Shown here piece by piece: positions 29,349 through 36,978 of a stretch of 64,000 nt of DNA (its first letter is position 1; each line of letters opens with the position of its first letter). Origin of the DNA: Pararhizobium sp. A13 (lineage in GTDB: Bacteria; Pseudomonadota; Alphaproteobacteria; Rhizobiales; Rhizobiaceae); assembly GCF_040126305.1 (NCBI RefSeq), contig NZ_CP149510.1, forward strand, positions 3,979,001 through 4,043,000. Direction: 5' to 3'. A model generated the notes under the pieces. That model did not search any database, was not told the DNA's origin, and saw only the letters and a program-made list of their open reading frames with translations. Position numbers and translations under genes: made by a program.

Positions 29349-29759
29349 ATGAACACATGTATCAAAGCTGCCGTTCTTGCCCTTGCTACTGCGGCAACCG
29401 TCATCCCGACAGTAACGTCCGCACAGGCTGAAGATTGGCGCCGCCGGCACCACCACAGCGATGGTGATGCGGTTGCGCTCGGCGCTCTCGGCCTTGCCAC
29501 CGGCGTAGTCATCGGCGGCGCCATTGCCAGCCAGCCGCGCTACCAGGAACGGGTTTATGTCGATCCGGAGCCCGAATATTACGAACCGCGTCCGGTCTAT
29601 CGCCGCGCCCGCCCCGTAGTGGTCGAAACCTATGGCGAACTGGAGCCCTGGACCCCCGGCTGGTATCGCTATTGCTCGCAGCGCTATCGCTCGTTTGATT
29701 CCCAGTCCGGCACCTTTGTCGGTTATGACGGCCGGGAGTATTTCTGCAGGGCCGGCTGA
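29349..29759 (+). CDS. BA14K-family exported protein
   Basis: Secreted or periplasmic protein of 136 residues with a signal peptide (IKAAVLALATAATVIPTVTS, ending AQA), a glycine segment (GALGLATGVVIGGAIA, possibly membrane-associated) and a C-terminal BA14K-like domain: WYRYCSQRYRSFDSQSGTF then GREYFCRAG, with two cysteines that probably pair. Family members are antigens with lectin-like activity in Brucella. No operon partner. Confidence 0.85.
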   Translation: MNTCIKAAVLALATAATVIPTVTSAQAEDWRRRHHHSDGDAVALGALGLATGVVIGGAIASQPRYQERVYVDPEPEYYEPRPVYRRARPVVVETYGELEPWTPGWYRYCSQRYRSFDSQSGTFVGYDGREYFCRAG

Positions 29760-29780
29760 GACCGCACTATCACTTCAGAA

Positions 29781-29810
29781 AAGGCACGCGCCGCGGCACG
29801 TGCCTTTTTT
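29781..29810 (+). terminator. Terminator after the BA14K gene
   Basis: AAGGCACG (29781-29788) pairs with CGTGCCTT (29799-29806), followed by TTTT. Confidence 0.85.
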
Positions 29811-29852
29811 GTTGCCCTGTTTTCGGTGGCTGGCGCAGTTCGCCCGCGCCGG

Positions 29853-30494
29853 TTACAGGCCGCGAAGATAGGGATTGGTGCGGCGCTCCTCGCCGATCTG
29901 CCCTCCCGGCCCGTGGCCGCAGATGAAACCGACGCTATCGCCGAGCGGCAGGATCTTGTCGCGAATCGAATCAAGAAGCTGCTGGTGATTGCCGCCGGGA
30001 AGATCCGTGCGGCCGATCGAGCCGTGAAACAGGACGTCGCCGACATGGGCGAAACCCTGTTTGCGGTTGAAATAGACGACATGGCCGGGCGCATGGCCGG
30101 GACAGTGCAGCACCTCGAAGACATGATCGCCGAAGGAGACCGTATCGCCCTCTTCCAGCCACCGGTCCGGCAGCACGTTCTCAACCTTCATTGCCAGTCC
30201 GTATTTTTCTGCCTGGGCTTCGAGCCTTTCGAGCAGCGGCTGGTCGTCCTTGTGCGGGCCGATGATATCGAGCCCCAAGGCTTGTTTGAGTTCCTTGGCA
30301 CCGCCGGCATGATCGATATGGCCGTGGGTCAGCCAGATCGCCTTCAGGGTGATGCCGTTTTCCTTGATCGTCTGCAGAATGACATCGACGTCCCCGCCCG
30401 GATCGACGATCACGCCCTCCTTGGTTTCGCCGTCGAACAGAACGGTGCAATTCTGCTGGAAATGAGTAACCGGAATGATGCCCGCCTGTAGCAT
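29853..30494 (-). CDS. Metallo-beta-lactamase-fold hydrolase (glyoxalase II-like, GloB/GloC group)
   Basis: Zinc hydrolase of 213 residues. The metal motif THGHIDHAGG (THxHxDH) is at about residue 56, with HCPGHAPGHVVY near 130, GDVLFHGSIGRTDLPGG near 152 and GHGPGG near 195, the set of ligands of glyoxalase II-like enzymes; it is shorter than classical GloB and closer to the YcbL/GloC group that hydrolyses S-lactoylglutathione. Starts at 30494 with no strong ribosome site. Confidence 0.9.
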   Translation of the reverse strand: MLQAGIIPVTHFQQNCTVLFDGETKEGVIVDPGGDVDVILQTIKENGITLKAIWLTHGHIDHAGGAKELKQALGLDIIGPHKDDQPLLERLEAQAEKYGLAMKVENVLPDRWLEEGDTVSFGDHVFEVLHCPGHAPGHVVYFNRKQGFAHVGDVLFHGSIGRTDLPGGNHQQLLDSIRDKILPLGDSVGFICGHGPGGQIGEERRTNPYLRGL

Positions 30495-30598
30495 GCCGCC
30501 TCGCTGTCAAACTCTGTTGCGAAGCATATAGGACGGACGCGGCGCAATGAAAACGGTCAATCGCGCGGCGTGGCGACGACCGGACAAGATAACTAGCT

Positions 30599-30763
30599 TT
30601 AGCGTGCTTCGGCAACTTCGACGGAGGCCGGCAGTGGCGGCTGGAAGTTGACCGTGGTCATCAGCAGAACAAAGACCGCAAGCTTCGCGGCGATAACCGT
30701 GATGACGACCGGGCGCAATTGACGCACGGTCGAATACGAATCCTGAGCAATATCCTCTTGCAT
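30599..30763 (-). CDS. Small single-pass membrane protein (54 residues), EcfG-type promoter
   Basis: A 54-residue protein, MQEDIAQDSYS then a single hydrophobic segment (residues about 19-37, VVITVIAAKLAVFVLLMTT) and an extracytoplasmic tail. ATG at 30763 has AGGAGG eight bases upstream, an excellent site for so short a gene. A GGAAC-N19-TT promoter ends about 25 bases before it, so it is probably part of the general stress response. No family is recognised. Confidence 0.72.
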   Translation of the reverse strand: MQEDIAQDSYSTVRQLRPVVITVIAAKLAVFVLLMTTVNFQPPLPASVEVAEAR

Positions 30764-30787
30764 CTGAATATCCTCCTGTTGGCGTCT

Positions 30788-30814
30788 AAACCCCGCCATT
30801 GCTCGAATGGTTCC
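30788..30814 (-). promoter_or_regulatory. EcfG-type promoter of the 54-residue membrane protein
   Basis: On the minus strand GGAAC (30810-30814) followed by N19 and TTT (30788-30790), or N17 and GGTT, which fits the RpoE2/EcfG pattern. It leads straight into an AGGAGG site and ATG. Confidence 0.65.
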
Positions 30815-31218
30815 GGCAAAAGCGGAACAAATCCAGTATTTTGCATTATCCGGATATTCGCAGTTCCAGAGGGAACACCGGCAGAGAGAGCGGTCACGCC
30901 ACGCATGGAATGGCGGGACGTCCAACCACCCAACGGTCAAAAGATTGCTGGGGGAAGCATGAGAAGGCCAGAATTTTGAGGGCAGTCGACAAAATGAAGA
31001 GCCGTTTTCGTCTGCTCTCCTCGCGATATTGTCGGGCATGACAGACTGTGAAACCGCCCGGACTTTTCTCCACCTGAAGGCGATTTTCTAGATAAATTCA
31101 TTTCACAGTTGCGAAATTGACTCGTGCGGATTTTCACCCCAGCCTGCGCTTGCCGGATCGGCGACGTGCCACGTGAGTCCGGGGGCCGGACGCCGGAGGC
31201 TGAAACGGGGAGAGAACA
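30815..31218. other. Gap of about 400 bases before the glycine-rich gene
   Basis: Contains GTTCCG/CGGAAC (30810-30828), which overlaps the stress promoter, and GTCCGG-GGG-CCGGAC near 31177-31191, a small hairpin 30 bases before the start of the next gene. Frames open here on the minus strand up to 31039 are not supported by ribosome sites. Confidence 0.4.
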
Positions 31219-31482
31219 ATGGAAGCACTATTGCCTATCATCACGCAGTTGATCGCCGGCGCAGCGGGCGGCAACGCGGCTGGAGCGGTACTCAAACAAC
31301 AGGCGCTCAGCGTCATTGCGCGCACCATCGTCGGCGCGATCGGCGGCCTTGGCGGCGGGTTTCTCGTTCAGATGCTCGGCGGCGAAGCCGCTGCGGCCGG
31401 CCTGCTGACACAGGCGATCGGCGGCCTTGTCGGCGGCGGCGTCCTGACGGGCCTTGCCGGCATGGTGATGGGCCGGAAATAA
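31219..31482 (+). CDS. Glycine-rich small membrane protein of unknown function
   Basis: An 87-residue protein, more than 20 percent glycine, with two hydrophobic glycine-zipper-like segments (ARTIVGAIGGLGGGFLVQML and AIGGLVGGGVLTGLAGMVMG). GGGGAGA lies 8 bases before the ATG. Similar small rhizobial proteins are annotated only as hypothetical. A terminator-like hairpin lies 60 bases after the stop. Confidence 0.68.
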   Translation: MEALLPIITQLIAGAAGGNAAGAVLKQQALSVIARTIVGAIGGLGGGFLVQMLGGEAAAAGLLTQAIGGLVGGGVLTGLAGMVMGRK

Positions 31483-31541
31483 TTCTCGCGCTGTCTCTGC
31501 GCGTCTTGAACCCGTACGGATGATCAATTCCGCAACAAACG

Positions 31542-31566
31542 AAAGGCGGCACACGAAGCCGCCTTT
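31542..31566. terminator. Bidirectional hairpin between the glycine-rich gene and ilvE
   Basis: AAAGGCGGC (31542-31550), loop ACACGAA, GCCGCCTTT (31558-31566). T-rich on both sides, so it may end transcription from either convergent gene. Confidence 0.7.
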
Positions 31567-31596
31567 CTCAGTTTATAGCAAACCCGGCCGCAACAA

Positions 31597-32487
31597 TCAT
31601 TCGGCGGCAGCAGCCACCGGATAGACTTCCTTCGTGTAGTCGTTCATCAGCGTCTCGGAAATCGTGGCCGGCTTGAACGTATAGGGGCCGATCTCCGAGA
31701 CCGGCGTCACTTCGGCGGCCGATCCGGTCAGGAAACACTCGGTGAAGTCTGCGAGCTCTTCCGGCATGATTGCCCGCTCGACCACTTCATAGCCGCGGCG
31801 CCGGGCAAGCTCGATGACCGTCTGGCGGGTGATGCCGTTGAGGAAGCAGTCCGGCGTCGGAGTATGGATGACGCCGTCCCTGACGAAGAAGATGTTGGCG
31901 CCCGTCGCCTCGGCGACCTGGCCGCGATAGTCGAGCATCATCGCATCCGCATAGCCCTTGGCTTCCGCGGCATGCTTGGAGATGGTGCAGATCATGTAGA
32001 GGCCCGCGGCCTTGGAGGCGCAGGGCGCGGTCCTGGGGTCCGGACGGCGATATTCGGCGATATCGAGGCGGATGCCCTTGAGCTTTTCGGTCGGGTTGAA
32101 ATAGCTACCCCACTGCCAGATGGCGATGGCGACATTGATGCGGTTGTTCTGGGCGGAAATGCCCATCATTTCCGAGCCGCGCCAGGCGATCGGCCGGACA
32201 TAGGCGTCGGCGAAGCCCTGGCGTTTCAGAAGTTCGATGGTAGCCGCATCCAGTTCCTCGACCGAATAGGGAACGGAGAAGCCGAGGATTTCGGCCGACT
32301 TGTGCAGGCGCTGATTGTGCTCGGTCAGCTTGAAAACACGGCCGCCATAGGCGCGCTCGCCCTCGAAGACGGCGCTGGCGTAGTGCAGGCCGTGCGTGAG
32401 CACATGGATCTTCGCGTCCTTCCAATCGACGAATTCACCGTTGAACCAGATCTGACCGTCCAACTGATCAAAGGGAACTGCTGCCAT
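31597..32487 (-). CDS. ilvE: Branched-chain amino acid aminotransferase
   Basis: PLP class IV aminotransferase of 296 residues, last step of leucine, isoleucine and valine synthesis. It has HVLTHGLHYASAVFEGERAYGG near residue 30, the lysine segment CASKAAGLYMICTISK near residue 155 and TGANIFFVRDGVIHTPTPDCF ahead of the ITRQTVIEL phosphate loop. Its promoter region is shared with the divergent MarR-type gene and includes the TATGTCA dyad. One common fold ambiguity is D-amino-acid transaminase, but length and FEGERAYGG favour IlvE. Confidence 0.9.
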   Translation of the reverse strand: MAAVPFDQLDGQIWFNGEFVDWKDAKIHVLTHGLHYASAVFEGERAYGGRVFKLTEHNQRLHKSAEILGFSVPYSVEELDAATIELLKRQGFADAYVRPIAWRGSEMMGISAQNNRINVAIAIWQWGSYFNPTEKLKGIRLDIAEYRRPDPRTAPCASKAAGLYMICTISKHAAEAKGYADAMMLDYRGQVAEATGANIFFVRDGVIHTPTPDCFLNGITRQTVIELARRRGYEVVERAIMPEELADFTECFLTGSAAEVTPVSEIGPYTFKPATISETLMNDYTKEVYPVAAAAE

Positions 32488-32687
32488 CGTCTCATCCTCC
32501 GGCGCGTAAACGCCATTCTTTGCGTTGATTGTCTTTCCTGTTTCAGTTTTACCGTCAAACTGGAGCGAGGAAAATCAGTTTTGGTGATTTTGGATTGGCG
32601 ATCAGAGCGGCACGGCCTATCTTCAATGACAGGCCAGCGTCGAATATTCGCCCTTCTGAGGTCAGACGCTTACCAATGGCGGAAAAA

Positions 32688-32708
32688 TATGTCAACATAG
32701 CTGACATA
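32688..32708. promoter_or_regulatory. 21-bp dyad between ilvE and the MarR gene
   Basis: TATGTCA-N7-TGACATA, perfect 7-base arms, in the divergent gap and about 50 bases before the MarR-type start. Size and symmetry fit a MarR operator; autorepression is inferred. Confidence 0.6.
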
Positions 32709-32758
32709 ATTTGTCGAAAGTTTCGCAAAATGCGGTGCAGTTGAAAGGAAATGACGGC

Positions 32759-33244
32759 GTGGCAGGACAGCCGAACCAGAAGGCCGATATGAACCCCTCT
32801 CCGGCCGGGACAGACATAACGGACGCGGTGGACTTTGAAATCATCGAGTTGTTCTTCTTCGCCTATCGGGATTTCACTTCGGATCCGGACGTGATTCTCG
32901 AAAAACGCGGCTTCGGCCGGGCGCATCACCGCGTGCTGCATTTCGTCGACCGCGAACCCGGCATGACCGTTGCCGATCTGCTCGAAACGTTGAGGATCAC
33001 CAAGCAAAGCCTTGCCCGTGTTTTGAAACAACTCATCGATTCAGGGTATATTCACCAAGTTGCCGGACCGGAGGACCGCAGGCAGCGCAAGCTCTATACA
33101 ACAAAGGAAGGCAAGACGCTGGCAAGGGCCTTGGCCGAGCCACAGTCGCGGCGCATAGCCGAAGCCCTGGCCAAAACCGGTCCCGGCGCCCGCGACATGA
33201 TCAAGCGCTTCCTTGCCGGAATGAAGACCGCCGACGAAAACTGA
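32759..33244 (+). CDS. MarR-family regulator (PetP-like)
   Basis: Winged-helix regulator of about 161 residues, with HTH VADLLETLRITKQSLARVLK and the wing GPEDRRQRKLYTTKEG. The next gene is an OmpR-type regulator and the third a histidine kinase; in Rhodobacter capsulatus petP (MarR) and petR (OmpR) are adjacent upstream of the bc1 genes, so this is the same pair. GTG at 32759 follows GAAAGGA at a good distance and is preferred over the TTG at 32711. A symmetric dyad lies upstream. Confidence 0.82.
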   Translation: MAGQPNQKADMNPSPAGTDITDAVDFEIIELFFFAYRDFTSDPDVILEKRGFGRAHHRVLHFVDREPGMTVADLLETLRITKQSLARVLKQLIDSGYIHQVAGPEDRRQRKLYTTKEGKTLARALAEPQSRRIAEALAKTGPGARDMIKRFLAGMKTADEN

Positions 33245-33291
33245 AATCCCGGCTTGCCGAGCCGGCAGCGACAAGACAGGGCATACGAGAG

Positions 33292-33993
33292 ATGACAAAG
33301 ACGACGAGGATCGACGACGATGCCGCCCATCTTCTGGTGGTCGATGACGACCGCCGCATCCGCGATCTTCTGAACCGCTACCTGATGGAAAAGGGCTTTC
33401 GCGTGACCACGGCAGCGGACGCCGGCGAGGCGCGCCGAAAGCTCGAAGGCATAGACTACGACCTGTTGATCATCGACGTGATGATGCCCGGTGAAACCGG
33501 AATCTCGCTGACCCAGAGCCTGCGCAAGATCAAGACCGTACCGGTGATCATGCTGACGGCGCTGGCGGAATCGAACGCCCGCATCGAGGGCTTGGAAGCC
33601 GGCGCCGACGACTATCTGCCCAAGCCCTTCGATCCACGCGAACTGGTGCTGCGCATCAACAACATCCTGCGGCGCAACGCGCCCGCCAAGGCCCCGAAGA
33701 TCGAACAGGTGATTTTCGGCCCCTTTACTTTCTCCGTCGTGCGCAAGGAATTGCGCCGGGGCGCGGACCATATTCGCCTCACCGACCGGGAGCAGGAAAT
33801 CATGATGCTGTTCTCCCAGCGTGCCGGCGAAACCATTCCGCGCCATGAACTGGTGAGCGACGACGCCGAAGTTGGCGAACGGACCATCGACGTGCAGATC
33901 AACCGCCTGCGCCGCAAGATCGAGGACGACCCGTCAAACCCCGTCTGGCTGCAGACGGTGCGCGGCATTGGCTATCGGCTAAGCGTGGACTAG
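33292..33993 (+). CDS. OmpR-family response regulator (PetR-like)
   Basis: Two-component regulator of 233 residues. Receiver with acidic pair VVDDD (18-20), phosphorylated Asp62 in LLIIDVMMPGE, and Lys111 in YLPKPFDP; C-terminal winged-helix DNA-binding domain with ERTIDVQINRLRRKIEDD. The histidine kinase follows 23 bases later; the MarR gene precedes by 47 bases. The petPR-like set lies beside ilvE in several rhizobia, to my memory. The regulated genes are unknown. Confidence 0.9.
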   Translation: MTKTTRIDDDAAHLLVVDDDRRIRDLLNRYLMEKGFRVTTAADAGEARRKLEGIDYDLLIIDVMMPGETGISLTQSLRKIKTVPVIMLTALAESNARIEGLEAGADDYLPKPFDPRELVLRINNILRRNAPAKAPKIEQVIFGPFTFSVVRKELRRGADHIRLTDREQEIMMLFSQRAGETIPRHELVSDDAEVGERTIDVQINRLRRKIEDDPSNPVWLQTVRGIGYRLSVD

Positions 33994-34016
33994 CGAAATG
34001 ATCCGGCTGGGTTTTC

Positions 34017-35396
34017 ATGACGAGCTTTGACATCCTGCGGCGCTATCGGACGCAAACGGGCGTAACCACCTGGAATCGCGTCGTGCGCTGGCTGCGGCGG
34101 CAATTGCCGATGGGACTCTACGCTCGCTCGCTGCTGATCGTCATCATTCCCATGGTCCTCTTGCAGTCGGTCGTCGCCTTCGTGTTCATGGAGCGGCACT
34201 GGCAGCTCGTCACCCAGCGTTTGTCGGCAGCCGTCACCGGTGATATCGCCGCGGTCATCGACCTGATCGATGCGATGCCGGAAAGCGACTATGCCACGAT
34301 CGTGCGAATTGCCCGGGAAAAGCTGGATCTCAACATCTCCATCGAGCCGGACGGCGAATTGCCCGCGCCGCGCCCGAAACCTTTCTTCGAGATTCTCGAC
34401 CAGATTCTCAGCGAGGAGATCTCCCGCCAGATCCACCGCCCCTTCTGGATCGATACGGTCGGCGATTCCGATCTCGTCGAAGTCCGCATCAAGCTCGACG
34501 GCGAGCGCATCCTTCGCGTCTATGCCCGCCGCAGCCAGGCCTACGCCTCGAATACGCATATCTTCATCGTCTGGATGGTCGGCGCCTCGCTGGTGCTTTT
34601 GACCATTGCCATCCTCTTTCTGCGCGGCCAGATCCGGCCGATCCTCGCGCTTGCCAAGGCGGCGGAGAGTTTCGGCAAGGGCCAGAAGATCGACGATTTT
34701 TCGCCGCGCGGCGCCGACGAAATCCGCCGCGCCGGCCTTGCCTTCATCCAGATGCGCGAGCGCATCGAACGCCAGATCGAGCAGCGAACCGCCATGCTGA
34801 CCGGCGTCAGCCACGACCTGCGCACGATCCTCACTCGCTTCAAGCTGCAGCTGGCGCTGGCCGGCGACAGCGCCGATCTCGACAATCTCAACCAAGACGT
34901 CGAGGACATGCAGAGCATGCTCGAAGGCTACCTGTCTTTCGCTCGCGGCGAGGCGGAAGAAGATGTCGGCGAACTGAAGCTGCACGATCTGATGAATCGG
35001 CTGACGCTGGAAGCCGAACTTCAGGGCAAGACCGTGACGACCACCGTCGAGGGCGACGACAACGTGCGCGTACGGCCCAATGCCTTCACCCGGCTGGTCG
35101 CCAACCTCGCCTCGAATGCCTATCGCTATGCCAATACCATCCATATTGACGCCAAGCACAGCACGAAATGGATCACGGTCACGGTCGACGATGATGGCCC
35201 CGGTATTCCGGAATCGTCCCGCGACGACGTCTTCAAGCCGTTCTTCCGGCTCGACGAGGCGCGCAATCTCGACAGTTCGGGAACCGGCCTTGGCCTCGCC
35301 ATCGCCCTCGACATCGCCCGCAGCCACGGCGGCAATGTTATTTTGTCGGACAGTCCGTTGGGTGGCTTGAGGGCGGTGGTGCGAGTGCCGGCTTGA
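34017..35396 (+). CDS. Membrane sensor histidine kinase
   Basis: Inner-membrane kinase of 459 residues, EnvZ-like. Two hydrophobic segments (about 38-58 and 184-203) flank a periplasmic loop of about 125 residues, then HAMP, DHp with His266 in TGVSHDLRT, and the ATPase domain with NLASNAYRYA and DDGPGIPE and GTGLGLAIALDIARSHGG. The residue after HDLRT is Ile where Pro is nearly invariant. It is the natural partner of the upstream response regulator. Confidence 0.9.
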   Translation: MTSFDILRRYRTQTGVTTWNRVVRWLRRQLPMGLYARSLLIVIIPMVLLQSVVAFVFMERHWQLVTQRLSAAVTGDIAAVIDLIDAMPESDYATIVRIAREKLDLNISIEPDGELPAPRPKPFFEILDQILSEEISRQIHRPFWIDTVGDSDLVEVRIKLDGERILRVYARRSQAYASNTHIFIVWMVGASLVLLTIAILFLRGQIRPILALAKAAESFGKGQKIDDFSPRGADEIRRAGLAFIQMRERIERQIEQRTAMLTGVSHDLRTILTRFKLQLALAGDSADLDNLNQDVEDMQSMLEGYLSFARGEAEEDVGELKLHDLMNRLTLEAELQGKTVTTTVEGDDNVRVRPNAFTRLVANLASNAYRYANTIHIDAKHSTKWITVTVDDDGPGIPESSRDDVFKPFFRLDEARNLDSSGTGLGLAIALDIARSHGGNVILSDSPLGGLRAVVRVPA

Positions 35397-35413
35397 TTAC
35401 CGGCGCCGAAGAG

Positions 35414-35695
35414 TTATTCGGACACGTATTTGTGGATGATGGAATTGATCAGCGTTTGATAGGGTATGCCCTCTTGCAGGGCGCGCGACTTTAGCCGCGC
35501 GAGATCGCCTTTTGAAACCCGCAGCGAAATCTTTTCACGATCATCGCTGAATGCCGCCCGCGCCATCGTCTCCAGTTCTTTGCGACGGTCGGCCGTCAAT
35601 CGACCAACGGGAAGTGCCTTTTCATTCTCCAGGGCTTCGATCAGCCCCGCTTCCTCGTCGTCGATATAACCACCGATTTCAGGCTTCTTCGACAT
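35414..35695 (-). CDS. Antitoxin of a BrnA/CopG-type module
   Basis: Putative DNA-binding antitoxin of about 93 residues with a ribbon-helix-helix-like C-terminal half: KISLRVSKGDLARLKSRAL, then PYQTLINSIIHKYV, and an acidic N-terminal half that could cover the toxin. Four ATG codons in a row follow AGGAG; the fourth (35695) has the best spacing. It overlaps the end of the toxin gene by 17 bases, typical of a coupled toxin-antitoxin pair. Family by appearance only. Confidence 0.68.
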   Translation of the reverse strand: MSKKPEIGGYIDDEEAGLIEALENEKALPVGRLTADRRKELETMARAAFSDDREKISLRVSKGDLARLKSRALQEGIPYQTLINSIIHKYVSE

Positions 35696-35984
35696 CATCA
35701 TCATCTCCTGACACATCAATCTGCCTGAGCCTCCGGCTTGGAAATGCCGTTTTCAAGAACAGATTCCCATTCGCGTCCTGAACATATGGAACGGCATAGA
35801 CATACCCCGAGAACAGAACGACGAGCATTCGCTGGTTGGGATACTTCTCGACATTCGGATGCTCGATATCGTCCAGCAAGCCCCCAGCATCGATCGCAGC
35901 AACAATGTCCTCAAAACAGATATGCCTGTCCGAATGCTCCTTCAGGGCACGGTTTTTCTCGATGCTCCAAAGGAATTTCGACAT
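35679..35984 (-). CDS. Toxin of a BrnT-like type II module
   Basis: A 101-residue protein placed before its antitoxin, as in BrnT-BrnA systems: FLWSIEKNRALKEHSDRHICF at the start (BrnT: F-x-WD-x-x-KN), FEDIVAAIDAG and a C-terminal YVQDANGNLFLKTAFPSRR like the basic end of the ribonuclease family. The ATG at 35984 follows directly after a possible promoter (TTCGAC-17-AACAAT) with almost no leader, so a leaderless transcript is possible; the earlier in-frame start at 36035 has no site. Activity is inferred. Confidence 0.6.
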   Translation of the reverse strand: MSKFLWSIEKNRALKEHSDRHICFEDIVAAIDAGGLLDDIEHPNVEKYPNQRMLVVLFSGYVYAVPYVQDANGNLFLKTAFPSRRLRQIDVSGDDDDVEEA

Positions 35985-36053
35985 AGGGCTATTGTTTGGA
36001 CAGAGTATGGCCTGTCGAACGGTTCCTGCGAGCATCCGTGCCCGCGGATTCGA

Positions 36054-36611
36054 TCACCTCGAATACCCGCCGGTCATTCCGCGCCGCGCGTTGAAGCGGT
36101 GCCAGGCATCGATGCGCTTTGGATGACGATCCCGCATCGCGTCGAGCGGCGCCAGGAGCTGCCCTTCCCGCTGCCAGTGCGCATCGAAAATCTCGATGAT
36201 GCGGCGGTTGGGCCAGGGCTTGTTGACGATCGACAGCAAGGCCTCGAAAGCCTCAGCTTCCCGCCCTGCGCCGAAACGGTGGGCGATGATGCCGTAGGCG
36301 AAGGCGGTGGAACGGCTGACGCCCGCATGGCAATGCACGAGGATCCGGCTGTCCTGCTGCTCGATGGCCGGAAGTACGAGGTCGAAAAACGCCGTTGTCG
36401 TTTCGGGAAAATGGCCGGTGGCCTGCGCGTTTTCCTGGTCGCGCAGCCGCACGACATGGTGCGTCGCGCCGGAAATGCGCGGAACATGTTCTTCCGCCAG
36501 TTCCGGATCGAGAAGCGAGACGACGTGCGTGGCCGACCAATCACCGGCAACGGCGGCTGCGTCGCGCAGGCAGGTGACGCGGATGAATTCGCGGATCGCG
36601 TTCATGTCCAT
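36054..36611 (-). CDS. Dual-specificity/tyrosine phosphatase-like protein
   Basis: Protein of 185 residues with the cysteine phosphatase P-loop HCHAGVSRST (Cys94, Arg100) and a general-acid Asp in LRDQEN (Asp58) upstream. Such proteins dephosphorylate phosphotyrosine or related substrates; the substrate is unknown. It is the last gene of the minus-strand run with csaA-like, proC and ybjN. ATG at 36611 has AGGAA. Confidence 0.82.
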   Translation of the reverse strand: MDMNAIREFIRVTCLRDAAAVAGDWSATHVVSLLDPELAEEHVPRISGATHHVVRLRDQENAQATGHFPETTTAFFDLVLPAIEQQDSRILVHCHAGVSRSTAFAYGIIAHRFGAGREAEAFEALLSIVNKPWPNRRIIEIFDAHWQREGQLLAPLDAMRDRHPKRIDAWHRFNARRGMTGGYSR

Positions 36612-36622
36612 CGATGAAATTC

Positions 36623-36964
36623 CTACAGCATCTTCTTGCCGTTCGGCACCGGCTTGTCCACAGCGGTGAGAACAATGTCGCCGTTTTCGTCCTCGAAACC
36701 AAGCGTCAAGACTTCCGAGCGGAACGGCCCGATCTGGCGTGGCGGGAAGTTGACAACGCCGAGCACCTGGCGGCCGACCAGGCTTTCCAGCGTATAGTGA
36801 ACGGTGATCTGTGCCGAGGATTTCTTGAGCCCGATCTCGGGACCGAAATCGATGACGATCTTGAAGGCGGGCTTACGCGCCTCGGGAAAGGGAGAAACCT
36901 CGACGATGGTGCCGGCGCGAATATCGACGCGCTCGAAATCGGCATAGGCGATGGTCTCGGTCAT
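36623..36964 (-). CDS. csaA: CsaA-type tRNA-binding protein
   Basis: Small protein of 113 residues of the tRNA_bind (OB-fold) family: FERVDIRAGTIVEVSPFPEA, then FGPEIGLKKSSAQIT and VLGVVNFPPRQIGPF. CsaA is described as a chaperone connected with protein secretion. It lies 11 bases upstream of the phosphatase gene and 14 bases downstream of proC in the same direction. Confidence 0.88.
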   Translation of the reverse strand: MTETIAYADFERVDIRAGTIVEVSPFPEARKPAFKIVIDFGPEIGLKKSSAQITVHYTLESLVGRQVLGVVNFPPRQIGPFRSEVLTLGFEDENGDIVLTAVDKPVPNGKKML

Positions 36965-36978
36965 GAAACGATCCCGAA

